Below, piece by piece: positions 10,941-18,665 of a DNA stretch of 64,000 bases (positions are counted from its first letter, which is position 1; each line of letters opens with the position of its first letter). The notes under the pieces are model-generated. The model was not told the origin of the DNA, did no database searches, and saw only the letters and a program-made list of their open reading frames with translations. The position numbers and the translations under genes were made by a program. The DNA comes from Corynebacterium variabile (GTDB taxonomy: Bacteria; Actinomycetota; Actinomycetes; Mycobacteriales; Mycobacteriaceae): positions 1 to 64,000 of the forward strand of contig NZ_BJNT01000003.1 in NCBI RefSeq assembly GCF_006539825.1. Reading direction: 5' to 3'.

Positions 10941-11040
10941 GGTGGTCCATCGTAGTGGTGGCGCGGACGCGGAAGGCGTGCGGTGGGTACGGTACAGTGT
11001 CGCTGCAGGACCCGGCGTCTTCCTCCAGGCCGACCGACCT

Positions 11041-11111
11041 TCCCCCATGGTGTAATGGCAACACTCCGGTTTTTGGTACCGGCATTCCAGGTTCGAGTCC
11101 TGGTGGGGGAG
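11041..11111 (+). tRNA. tRNA-Gln(UUG)
   Basis: Acceptor stem TCCCCCA pairs with TGGGGGA; the anticodon stem CCGGT/ACCGG holds loop TTTTGGT with anticodon TTG, and the T arm is CCAGG-TTCGAGT-CCTGG. Discriminator base is G and CCA is not encoded. It lies in the divergent gap between mfd and glmU; a TACAGT -10-like hexamer occurs about 45 nt upstream. Confidence 0.95.
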
Positions 11112-11135
11112 CAACGGTAAGTACAGTGGTTCGAC

Positions 11136-12578
11136 ATGACCGAAACCTCCCACGCTGTCATCGTGCTCGCCGCCGGCGCCGGCACCCGCATGAAGTCGAA
11201 GACCCAGAAGACACTGCACGCCATCGGCGGTCGCACGTTGCTCTCCCACAGTCTCCACGCCGCGGATGCACTCCACCCGTCCCGGATCGTCGCCGTCGTC
11301 GGCCACGGTCGGGACCAGGTCGGCCCGGCCGCCGAGACCATCGGTGAGGAACTGGACGCCGAGCTCGCCATCGCCGTGCAGGAGGAGCAGAACGGCACCG
11401 GGGACGCCGTCGCCGCCGGCATGACGCAGCTGGAGGACTTCGAGGGCACCGTCATCGTCACCAACGCCGACGTCCCGCTACTCACCGGCGACACGCTCAC
11501 CGAGCTGCTCGCCGCTCACACCGAGGTCCCCACCGCCGTCACCGTGCTGACCATGCGGCTGCCCGACCCCTTCGGCTACGGGCGGATCATCCGCAACGAG
11601 CAGGGTGAAGTCACCCATATCGCCGAGCAGAAGGACGCCACCGACGCCGAGCGCGAGGTCGACGAGGTCAACTCCGGCGTCTTCGCCTTCGACGCCGGCG
11701 TCCTGCGGGACGCCCTGACCCGGCTGAACACCGACAACAAGCAGGGCGAGCTGTACATCACCGACGTGCTCGGCATCGCCCGGGACGCCGGCCGTCCGGT
11801 CCGCGCCCACATCGCCGACGACGCCCGCGAACTCGCCGGCGTCAACGACCGGGTGCAGCTCGCCGCCGCGGGTGCCGAGCTCAACCGGCGCACCGTCGAG
11901 GCCGCGATGCGCGGTGGCGCGACCGTCGTGGACCCCGGCACCACCTGGATCGACGTGGAGGTGCAGGTCGGCCAGGATGTGACGATCCTCCCCGGTGTCC
12001 AGCTCAAGGGCCGCACGACGCTGGCCGACGACGTCACCGTCGGACCGGACTCCACCCTCGTCGACGTCACCGTCGGTGAGGGTGCCTCCGTGGTCCGCGC
12101 CCACGCCGTCGAGGCGGTCATCGGCGCGCGGGCGGACGTCGGACCGTTCACCTACCTGCGACCGGGCACCGTCCTCGGCGAGGAGAGTAAACTCGGCGGC
12201 TTCGTCGAGTCGAAGAACGCGACCATCGGCAAGGGCTCGAAGGTGCCGCACCTCAGCTACATCGGGGACGCCACCGTCGGCGAGTACTCCAACATCGGCG
12301 CGTCCTCCGTCTTCGTCAACTACGACGGCGTGAACAAGCACCACACCACGGTCGGCTCCCATGTACGCACCGGCTCCGACACGATGTTCATCGCGCCGGT
12401 GACCGTGGGCGACGGCGTGTACTCCGGTGCCGGCACGGTCATCAAGGACGACGTGCCCGCGGGTGCGCTCGTCGTCTCCGGTGGTCACCAGCGCAATATC
12501 GAAGGCTGGGTGGAGCGTAAGCGTCCCGGAACTCCGGCCGCAGAGGCCGCGAAGAACGCCCGCGAGAGCGCCGATTAG
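11136..12578 (+). CDS. glmU: Bifunctional UDP-N-acetylglucosamine pyrophosphorylase / glucosamine-1-phosphate acetyltransferase
   Basis: Makes UDP-GlcNAc for peptidoglycan: the C-terminal domain acetylates GlcN-1-P and the N-terminal domain uridylates it. The 480-residue chain opens with the nucleotidyltransferase signature VLAAGAGTRMKSKTQK and contains EQNGTGDAV and NADVPLLTGDTL. The second half shows hexapeptide-repeat left-handed beta-helix sequence, with the acetyltransferase motif VESKNATIGKGSKVPHLSY and GASSVFVNYDGVNKHHT. A TACAGT hexamer 8-13 nt before the ATG and absence of a good ribosome binding site suggest a leaderless transcript. It lies 24 bp after tRNA-Gln and about 100 bp before prs, as in other corynebacteria. 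Confidence 0.97.
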   Translation: MTETSHAVIVLAAGAGTRMKSKTQKTLHAIGGRTLLSHSLHAADALHPSRIVAVVGHGRDQVGPAAETIGEELDAELAIAVQEEQNGTGDAVAAGMTQLEDFEGTVIVTNADVPLLTGDTLTELLAAHTEVPTAVTVLTMRLPDPFGYGRIIRNEQGEVTHIAEQKDATDAEREVDEVNSGVFAFDAGVLRDALTRLNTDNKQGELYITDVLGIARDAGRPVRAHIADDARELAGVNDRVQLAAAGAELNRRTVEAAMRGGATVVDPGTTWIDVEVQVGQDVTILPGVQLKGRTTLADDVTVGPDSTLVDVTVGEGASVVRAHAVEAVIGARADVGPFTYLRPGTVLGEESKLGGFVESKNATIGKGSKVPHLSYIGDATVGEYSNIGASSVFVNYDGVNKHHTTVGSHVRTGSDTMFIAPVTVGDGVYSGAGTVIKDDVPAGALVVSGGHQRNIEGWVERKRPGTPAAEAAKNARESAD

Positions 12579-12679
12579 GGGGTCGGTTGGGCCCCCGCCC
12601 GGCCGCGCCCTAACATGATCCGTGTCATACCGCCTGCGTGCACAGGCGTGACCACCCCACCGAAAGGTCAGAAGAAGCC

Positions 12680-13645
12680 GTGTCCCACTGGATCGACAAC
12701 CAGAAGAACCTGATGCTGTTCTCCGGTCGCGCCCACCCTGAACTGGGTGAAGCTGTGGCCCGTGAGCTGGGGATCGCCGTGACCCCGACCACTGCCCGCG
12801 ATTTCGCCAACGGAGAGATCTTCGTCCGGTTCGAGGAGTCCGTCCGTGGGTCGGACGCCTTCGTGCTGCAGTCCTACCCGCAGCCCCTGAACAAGGCGAT
12901 CATGGAGCAGCTCATCATGATCGACGCCCTGAAGCGCGGCTCCGCCAAGCGCATCACCGCGATCCTGCCGTTCTACCCCTACGCCCGCCAGGACAAGAAG
13001 CACCGCGGCCGCGAGCCCATCTCCGCCCGCCTCATCGCCGACCTGATAAAGACCGCCGGCGCGGACCGGATCGTCGCCGTGGACCTCCACACCGACCAGA
13101 TCCAGGGCTTCTTCGACGGCCCGGTCGACCACATGCACGCGATGCCGATCCTCACGGACTACATCCGCGAGAACTACGGCACCGACAACATCGCCATCGT
13201 CTCCCCCGACGCGGGCCGGGTGAAGACCGCCGAGAAGTGGTCCAACATCCTCGACGGTGCCCCGCTGGCCTTCGTGCACAAGACCCGCGACATCGACGTC
13301 GCCAACAAGGTCACCGCCAACCGCGTCATCGGTGACGTCGAGGGCCGCACCTGCATCCTCATCGACGACATGATCGACACCGGCGGAACCATCGCCGGCG
13401 CCGTCGAGGTGCTCCGCAAGGCCGGCGCCTCCGACGTCATCATCGCCACCACCCACGGTGTCTTCTCCGACCCGGCCCGTGAGCGCCTCAACGCCTGCGG
13501 CGTGTGTGAGGTCATCACCACCGACACCCTCCCGCAGAACACGGAAGGCTGGGACAACCTCACCGTCCTGCCGATCGCGCCGCTGGTCGCGAAGACGATC
13601 CACGAGATCTTCGAGAACGGTTCGGTCACCACGCTGTTCGAGTGA
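12680..13645 (+). CDS. prs: Ribose-phosphate pyrophosphokinase
   Basis: Transfers pyrophosphate from ATP to ribose 5-phosphate to give PRPP for nucleotide, His and Trp synthesis (and decaprenyl-phosphoryl-arabinose in mycolata). The 321-residue protein has NQKNLMLFSGRAHPELGE at its N-terminus, the flexible ARQDKKHRGREPIS loop, VDLHTDQIQGFFDGPVDH, and the PRPP-binding loop CILIDDMIDTGGTI. I chose GTG at 12680 because homology begins at HWIDNQKNL and AGAAG precedes it; an ATG at 12638 would add 14 residues unlike the family. A small hairpin (12631-12648) lies in the leader. Confidence 0.96.
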   Translation: MSHWIDNQKNLMLFSGRAHPELGEAVARELGIAVTPTTARDFANGEIFVRFEESVRGSDAFVLQSYPQPLNKAIMEQLIMIDALKRGSAKRITAILPFYPYARQDKKHRGREPISARLIADLIKTAGADRIVAVDLHTDQIQGFFDGPVDHMHAMPILTDYIRENYGTDNIAIVSPDAGRVKTAEKWSNILDGAPLAFVHKTRDIDVANKVTANRVIGDVEGRTCILIDDMIDTGGTIAGAVEVLRKAGASDVIIATTHGVFSDPARERLNACGVCEVITTDTLPQNTEGWDNLTVLPIAPLVAKTIHEIFENGSVTTLFE

Positions 13646-13668
13646 TAGACTCATCGCGTCTCGGCGAG

Positions 13669-13688
13669 GGCCGGTGAAATCACCGGCC
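13669..13688 (+). terminator. Hairpin after prs
   Basis: A perfect 8-bp stem GGCCGGTG / CACCGGCC with a 4-nt AAAT loop, 23 bp after the prs stop. It is not followed by a T tract, so it may end prs by a weak intrinsic mechanism, protect its 3' end, or form part of the rplY leader together with the hairpin at 13749. Confidence 0.5.
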
Positions 13689-13748
13689 GTTATCGGCGCG
13701 AATCCGTTCCCACTGCTTCTCCGTCAGGACAGCACGCGGGGCGAAAAC

Positions 13749-13780
13749 GCCGCGGCCCAGGCCGCGGCTTCTGTCGTTTC
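13749..13780 (+). terminator. GC-rich hairpin with T-rich tail in prs-rplY gap
   Basis: An 8-bp stem GCCGCGGC / GCCGCGGC with loop CCAG (13749-13768) followed by TTCTGTCGTTT. This has the form of an intrinsic terminator. It stands about 95 bp before rplY, downstream of a first hairpin, so it could be the prs terminator or an attenuator in the rplY leader. Confidence 0.55.
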
Positions 13781-13863
13781 AGGAGCCGTTCCTGCCCGCA
13801 GCTGAGTCCGAACGTAGTTGTCCCGGTCAGTCGTCCTGACCAGAAACAGAAACGGAGAGCCAC

Positions 13864-14514
13864 ATGGCCACCAAGATCATCGACATCGCCGCCCAGCCGC
13901 GCACCGAGTTCGGTAAGGGTGCCGCCCGCCGCCTGCGTCGCGCCTGGCGCGTCCCGGCCGTCGTCTACGCCAACCACCAGGAGCCGGTCCACGTCAGCTT
14001 CGACCTGCTCGAGTTCCAGGGCATCCTGCGTAACCACGGCGTCAACGCCCTGGTCGACGTCGACGTCGACGGTGAGAAGCACCTCGCCCTCATCAAGTCC
14101 GTCGACCAGAACGTGCTGACCTTCGACATCGACCACGCCGACCTGCTCGCCGTGAAGCGCGACGAGACCGTCGAGGTCGACGTCCCCGTCATCGTCGAGG
14201 GCGAGCCGACCCCGGGCACCGAGTACATCCAGGACGCCGACACCGTCTCCGTCGAGGCCAACGTGCTCTCCATCCCGGAGGAGCTCACCGTCTCCCTCGA
14301 GGGCAAGGAAATCGGCGACCAGATCCTGGCCGGCGACATCACCCTCCCGGCCGGTGTCACCCTCACCTCCGACGCCGAGACCCTCGTCGTCAACTTCACC
14401 GCACCGGAGGACAACGAGGCTGAGGCCGACGCCGCCGCCGAGGAGACCGGCGCCGGTGCCGAGGCTCCGGCCGAGGACGCCGCTGCCGAGGCCCCCGCCG
14501 AGGACGCGGAGTAG
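13864..14514 (+). CDS. rplY: 50S ribosomal protein L25 / general stress protein Ctc
   Basis: Binds 5S rRNA in the large subunit central protuberance. At 216 residues it is the long TL5/Ctc form: an N-terminal L25 domain (RTEFGKGAARRLRRAWRVPA, VYANHQEPVHVSFDLLEF, NALVDVDVDGEKHLALIKSV) and a C-terminal TL5 beta domain (VPVIVEGEPTPGTEYIQ). The last 35 or so residues are an Ala/Glu/Asp/Pro-rich acidic tail, common in actinobacterial L25. AGGAGAGCC-type ribosome binding sequence (GGAGAGCCAC) lies just before the ATG. The order prs-rplY-pth matches mycobacteria. Confidence 0.95.
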   Translation: MATKIIDIAAQPRTEFGKGAARRLRRAWRVPAVVYANHQEPVHVSFDLLEFQGILRNHGVNALVDVDVDGEKHLALIKSVDQNVLTFDIDHADLLAVKRDETVEVDVPVIVEGEPTPGTEYIQDADTVSVEANVLSIPEELTVSLEGKEIGDQILAGDITLPAGVTLTSDAETLVVNFTAPEDNEAEADAAAEETGAGAEAPAEDAAAEAPAEDAE

Positions 14515-14552
14515 TCACACTCCCCATCCCCCGGCCGCAGCCGGGAACCCCG

Positions 14553-14592
14553 CCACCCCTTGTGCCCACCGGCATGAGGGGTGGCTTATTTC
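14553..14592 (+). terminator. Intrinsic terminator after rplY
   Basis: Stem CCACCCCT (14553-14560) pairs with AGGGGTGG (14577-14584) around a 16-nt loop that can itself pair in part, and is followed by CTTATTTCGT. It separates rplY from the pth pair. Confidence 0.65.
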
Positions 14593-14610
14593 GTCACCGT
14601 ATGCTGTGCC

Positions 14611-15174
14611 ATGATGGTGCCCGTGAACACCAACGGAGCCTCCCCACTGCTCGTCGTGGGACTGGGGAACCCGGGTGCCGACTATGAGGGCACCCGGCAC
14701 AATATCGGCGCGGCGGTCCTCGATGAACTGGGTGACCACTTCAGCGTCAACAAGAAGGTCAACGCGCACGTCGACGAGATCCGCGTGGGCGACCGCAAGG
14801 TCGTCCTGGCGAAGCCGCGCAGCTTCATGAACCTCTCCGGCGGGCCGGTGAAGGCGCTGGCCGGGTACTTCAAGGTGAAGCCCGCGCAGGTCGTCGTCAT
14901 CCACGATGAGCTGGACCTCGACCTCGGTGCGGTGAAGCTGAAGAAGGGCGGCGGGCTCAACGGGCACAACGGCCTCAAGGACATCGCCAAGTCGCTGGGG
15001 ACGCAGGACTTCCTGCGGATCCAGGTGGGTATCGGCCGTCCGCCGGGACGCATGGCCCCGGCGTCCTTCGTCCTCAAGCGGTTCTCGAAGGCCGAACAGG
15101 CCGAGGTGCCGGTCATGTGCGCGGACGCTGCGGACCTGGTCACCGGTCTCGCCGCGGGAACGGTGACGGCATGA
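14611..15174 (+). CDS. pth: Peptidyl-tRNA hydrolase (first copy)
   Basis: Releases tRNA from peptidyl-tRNA that drops off ribosomes. The family motifs are intact: VVGLGNPGADYEGTRHNIG with the catalytic His, PRSFMNLSGGPV with the substrate-binding Asn, IHDELDLDLG with the catalytic Asp, and GLNGHNGLKDI. The chain is 187 residues, the usual bacterial length. The start is uncertain: ATG at 14611 or 14614, or GTG at 14617 or 14623; no ribosome binding site is seen, and a TATGCT hexamer just upstream suggests a leaderless transcript. Its stop overlaps the start of a second pth copy by 4 bp. Confidence 0.92.
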   Translation: MMVPVNTNGASPLLVVGLGNPGADYEGTRHNIGAAVLDELGDHFSVNKKVNAHVDEIRVGDRKVVLAKPRSFMNLSGGPVKALAGYFKVKPAQVVVIHDELDLDLGAVKLKKGGGLNGHNGLKDIAKSLGTQDFLRIQVGIGRPPGRMAPASFVLKRFSKAEQAEVPVMCADAADLVTGLAAGTVTA

Positions 15175-15842
15175 GCATCCTCGACGCGCTGAAGGGACTG
15201 TTCCGGCGATCCCGGACTGCTCCCACGAAGCCGAAGAAGGAGTCCGTGTGGGACGCGCTGCCCGCCGCCCAGTGGATGGTCGTCGGGCTCGGTAACCCGG
15301 GCGCGAAGTACGCGGCTACGCGCCACAACATCGGCTACCGCGTCGTGGACGAACTGCTGCGCCGCCACCGGGAGCAGCTCATCGGTGTTCCCGGTGTGAA
15401 GGCGAAGGTCGCCCGCACCGGAGTCGACGAGCACGGCGTCCTGCTGGTGCGCTCCGCGACGTACATGAACGAGACCGGTCTGGCCGTCGCCCCGCTGGCC
15501 ACGTCGTACGCGATCCCGGCAGACCACGTCATCGCGATCCATGACGAGCTGGACCTGCCCGCCGGCAAGGTGAAGATCCGGATCGGCGGTAACGAGAACG
15601 GGCACAACGGGCTGAAGTCGATCTCCGAGAAGCTCGGGACGCGGGACTACGTGCGCATCCGGGTCGGCATCGGGCGCCCCTCCGACGGGCAGTCCGTGGT
15701 CGACCATGTGCTGGGTCGTCCCGGCGACGGATCCCTGGCGCGGGAGCTGCTGGAGGACGCCGTGCGCACCGCCGCTGACGCCGTGGAGATCATCGCACGA
15801 CGGGGTGTGCCTGCCGCGCAGAACGAGATCCACGGGAGGTAG
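15171..15842 (+). CDS. pth: Peptidyl-tRNA hydrolase (second copy)
   Basis: A 223-residue paralogue directly coupled (ATGA) to the first pth. It has an extra N-terminal segment of about 45 basic residues (GLFRRSRTAPTKPKKE) before the hydrolase domain, then VVGLGNPGAKYAATRHNIGY, SATYMNETGLAV, IHDELDLPAGKVK and ENGHNGLKSI, so all catalytic residues are kept. The two copies differ throughout and are an old duplication, not a recent one. Both look functional. Two adjacent pth genes occur in other corynebacteria; the division of labour is not known to me. Confidence 0.92.
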   Translation: MSILDALKGLFRRSRTAPTKPKKESVWDALPAAQWMVVGLGNPGAKYAATRHNIGYRVVDELLRRHREQLIGVPGVKAKVARTGVDEHGVLLVRSATYMNETGLAVAPLATSYAIPADHVIAIHDELDLPAGKVKIRIGGNENGHNGLKSISEKLGTRDYVRIRVGIGRPSDGQSVVDHVLGRPGDGSLARELLEDAVRTAADAVEIIARRGVPAAQNEIHGR

Positions 15843-15853
15843 GGTGCGGAGGT

Positions 15854-17557
15854 ATGGCCTCTGTTTCCCCGCTCTCCCCGCGGTCCTTCCGCAACGACCC
15901 TGACTACTTCCTCCCCCAGGCCCTCGGTGGTTTCGTGGCGTCCCACCCGGACGCCACCTGGAACACCGCCGGGTACATCGCGCGTCGTTCCCCGGTCGTC
16001 GACGTCGACGGGAACCCCGCCGTCGCCGTGATCTCCGGCGGAGGTTCCGGCCACGAGCCCATGCACGCGGGTTTTCTCGGTGAAGGCATGCTCGCCGCCG
16101 CCGTGCCCGGCCTCATGTTCACCTCCCCGAATGCGGTACAGGTCACCGAAGCGACCCGCGCCGCCGACGCCGGCCGGGGCGTGGTCCACATCGTGAAGAA
16201 CTACACCGGGGACGTCATCAACTTCCGCGTCGCCCGGCAGGGCCTCCCCGGGATCGACACCCGGGAAGTCATCGTCGCCGACGATGTCGCCACCTCCTCC
16301 GACTCCGGTCCGGGTCGCCGCGGTACCGGAGCAACGATCCTCGTGGAGAAGGTCGCCGGGGCGTCCGCGTTCCGCGGCGACGACCTCGACGAGGTCACCC
16401 GCCTGGCCCGCGTGGTCGCCGAGGGGTCGCGGTCCATGGCCGCAGCCCTGACGCCGGGACACCTGCCGACGAGCGGGCGCTACACCTTCGACCTGGGCGA
16501 GGAGGAGATGGAGGTCGGCGTCGGCATCCACGGCGAGGCCGGTGTGGACCGCACCGACGTGGCCACCGCCCATGAGACTGTCGCCCGGCTGGCCGGTGCG
16601 GTGGTCGGGGATCTCGGACTGACCGGGGGCGACCGCGTCCTCTGCCTGGTCAACGGGCTGGGTGCGACGACGAACCTGGAACTCGACCTGGTCTTCGACG
16701 AGGTGCTGCGTTTCCTCGCCGACCGGGGAGTGACCGTGGTGCGCAGCATTGTCGGGAGCTACGTGACCTCGGTGAACATGGCCGGGATCTCGGTCACCCT
16801 CACCCGGCTGGATGATGCTGACGGCGACACCGTCGTGGAACTGATCGACGCCCCGACCGCTGCCCCTGCCTGGCCCGTCACCGTCGGCGTGGATCCGGAG
16901 CCGGTGGACGCCACCACGGTCGTGCCAGAGGATGTGCCGGGGACAGCGGAGTCGGCGGTGAATCAGTGGCTCTCCGACTTCGTCTCGGGTGTGGTGGCCT
17001 CCGTCGACGATCTCACCGAGCTGGACCGGCTGGCCGGTGACGGTGACTTCGGCACGAATATGCAGGCCGCCTTCGGTGACCTGCCGAGTCCGCTCAAGGG
17101 CACGGACGCCGAGGTTCTCGCCGCCCTGGCCAGCCGGCTGTTCATCCGCGCCGGTGGCACCTCCGGCGCGGTCTTCGGCACGATGTTCCGTGAGATGGCG
17201 ACCACCGCCGCCCGGGGTGCGTCCGCCGCGCTGACCGCCGGCGAGCTCGCCGAGGCGCTGACCCGTGCCGCGGATGCCGTCACCGAACTCGGTGGCGCGA
17301 AGCCCGGTGACCGGACCATGGTGGACGCCCTTGTCCCCGCCGCGGAGGCCGCCCGGGCCGCTGCCGAGGCGGATCCGGAGGCTGCCCCTGACCTCGCCGC
17401 TGTCCAAGAGGCCGCCATCGCCGGTGCCCGGTCCACCTCGGAGATCACCGCAACAAAGGGTCGGGCGTCCTACCTGGGCGAACGTGCCCGGGGTGTCATC
17501 GATCCCGGGGCGCTCGTCGTGGCCTGGCTCTTCGGTGATGCCGGGGAGATGAACTGA
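15854..17557 (+). CDS. Dihydroxyacetone kinase, DhaK-DhaL single-chain ATP-dependent type
   Basis: A 567-residue enzyme that phosphorylates dihydroxyacetone to DHAP. The N-terminal DhaK domain (about 1-330) has VISGGGSGHEPMHAGFLG, PNAVQVTEATRAAD and the substrate-linking His in VGIHGEAGVDR. After a short linker the DhaL domain (about 370-567) holds the nucleotide/Mg loop LAGDGDFGTNM, IRAGGTSGAVFGTMF and KPGDRTMVDALVPA. The fused arrangement indicates the ATP-using form, like Citrobacter or yeast enzymes, not the PTS-dependent three-subunit one. It follows pth by 11 bp and precedes the spermidine-synthase-like gene by 2 bp. Confidence 0.9.
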   Translation: MASVSPLSPRSFRNDPDYFLPQALGGFVASHPDATWNTAGYIARRSPVVDVDGNPAVAVISGGGSGHEPMHAGFLGEGMLAAAVPGLMFTSPNAVQVTEATRAADAGRGVVHIVKNYTGDVINFRVARQGLPGIDTREVIVADDVATSSDSGPGRRGTGATILVEKVAGASAFRGDDLDEVTRLARVVAEGSRSMAAALTPGHLPTSGRYTFDLGEEEMEVGVGIHGEAGVDRTDVATAHETVARLAGAVVGDLGLTGGDRVLCLVNGLGATTNLELDLVFDEVLRFLADRGVTVVRSIVGSYVTSVNMAGISVTLTRLDDADGDTVVELIDAPTAAPAWPVTVGVDPEPVDATTVVPEDVPGTAESAVNQWLSDFVSGVVASVDDLTELDRLAGDGDFGTNMQAAFGDLPSPLKGTDAEVLAALASRLFIRAGGTSGAVFGTMFREMATTAARGASAALTAGELAEALTRAADAVTELGGAKPGDRTMVDALVPAAEAARAAAEADPEAAPDLAAVQEAAIAGARSTSEITATKGRASYLGERARGVIDPGALVVAWLFGDAGEMN

Positions 17558-17559
17558 CC

Positions 17560-18381
17560 GTGGCGAAGAAGGCGACGGAACCGGCCCCGGTCGCCGGGGT
17601 GTACGAGGGCGACTACGGGATCATCGAGCTGGAGGCGGACCCGTACTCCGGATCGGGCTGGCTGATCAGTATCAACGGTGTGCCGAGTTCCCATATCGAG
17701 ATCGGGGCGCCGAGGGAACTGGCCTTCGAGTACATGCGGTGGATCGCTTCGGCGGTGCAGGCGCAGGTCAACGGCGGCTTCCTGGCCCCGCGGCGGATCA
17801 CCCACCTCGGCGGTGGAGCCTGCACCATGGCCCGGTACTTCGCGGACGTCTTCCCGGACTCACGGAACACGGTCGTGGAACTCGACGGTGAGCTGGCGAA
17901 GCTGTCGCGGCAGTGGTTCGACATCCCGCGCAGCCCCAGGGTGAAGATCCGGGTCGATGACGCCCGCGAGGTCGCCGCGTCCTTCACCCCGGCCAGCCGC
18001 GACGTGGTCATCCGGGACGTCTTCGCCGGGGCGGTCACCCCGGAGAGTTTCACGACCGTGGAGTTCTTCACCGACTGTCACCGGGGGCTGGCGTCCGACG
18101 GGCTCTATGTCGCCAACTGCGGCGACCACTCCGACCTGCGCGGTGCGAAGGCGGAGCTGGCCGGGATGGCGGAGGTGTGGAGCCGTCTCGCGGTGATCGC
18201 CGATCCGCCCATGCTCAAGGGACGCCGCTACGGCAACATCATCCTGCTCGGCTCCGATGTGGAGATCGCGGCACCACCGGTCAAGGAGCTGCTCGGCGGC
18301 GGCGTGCCGTCTCAGTTCAAGGATGATGCGTGGGTGCGGAAGTTCATGTCCGGGGCGGTGCCGCGGCGGGATCCTGTCTGA
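17560..18381 (+). CDS. Spermidine synthase-like methyltransferase-fold protein
   Basis: A 273-residue soluble protein with the Rossmann fold of the spermine/spermidine synthase superfamily: THLGGGACTMARYFADVFPD (nucleotide loop), TVVELDGELAKLSRQWF (acidic residue for the SAM-type ligand), RVDDAREVAA and VVIRDVFAG. It has no membrane part. The DVFAG segment lacks the paired aspartates of true aminopropyltransferases, so it may act on another substrate; such proteins are common and uncharacterised in actinobacteria. The GTG start at 17560 is 2 bp after the kinase stop, so the two are co-translated. Function beyond the fold is not assigned. Confidence 0.75.
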   Translation: MAKKATEPAPVAGVYEGDYGIIELEADPYSGSGWLISINGVPSSHIEIGAPRELAFEYMRWIASAVQAQVNGGFLAPRRITHLGGGACTMARYFADVFPDSRNTVVELDGELAKLSRQWFDIPRSPRVKIRVDDAREVAASFTPASRDVVIRDVFAGAVTPESFTTVEFFTDCHRGLASDGLYVANCGDHSDLRGAKAELAGMAEVWSRLAVIADPPMLKGRRYGNIILLGSDVEIAAPPVKELLGGGVPSQFKDDAWVRKFMSGAVPRRDPV

Positions 18382-18417
18382 GACCAACGCCTGGGGTGCC
18401 CTGGGAACGTGACGATC

Positions 18418-18468
18418 GCCCTGGGGTCGTGTCGCTTTAACTGTGGTCAAGCGACGCAACCCCAGGGC
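18418..18468. repeat. 51-bp near-perfect inverted repeat
   Basis: A 20-nt left arm (18418-18437, beginning GCCCTGGGGT and ending TCGCTT) pairs with a right arm (18449-18468) around an 11-nt loop; only two positions differ and both would be wobble-type. A third partial copy of the arm sequence (CCTGGGGTGCCCTGGG) lies at 18390-18405. It is in the 284-bp gap between two plus-strand genes. It could be a transcription terminator without T tract or a MITE-like remnant. Confidence 0.7.
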
Positions 18469-18665
18469 ACGGGGACCATACCCGGGGCGATCCGCCGCCC
18501 GACGATTCGACCGGGTGCAGGCGGTGTACCAGCAGACGTAACCGCACTTCCCCGAGTCTGCATCACCGTTTACCCGGGTCCATGGCACGGACGCCTGGAA
18601 TATGTGACGCAAACTCGGCAGCCTCCCCGCACCGTGACCGGCACGCGGCGTCCGACGAGGGGACA

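Noticed and set aside
6771..10955. Plus-strand open frame of 1394 codons opposite mfd
   Set aside because: Antisense shadow caused by GC-rich third codon positions; the minus strand encodes a full Mfd with all motifs.
10941..11306. N-terminal extension of mfd through tRNA-Gln
   Set aside because: The frame stays open by chance but runs across a tRNA gene and glmU antisense; Mfd homology begins at 10940.
18382..18665. Possible small gene or insertion sequence in the gap before the aldo/keto reductase
   Set aside because: No coding frame with a ribosome binding site and no transposase similarity; only the inverted repeat is notable.
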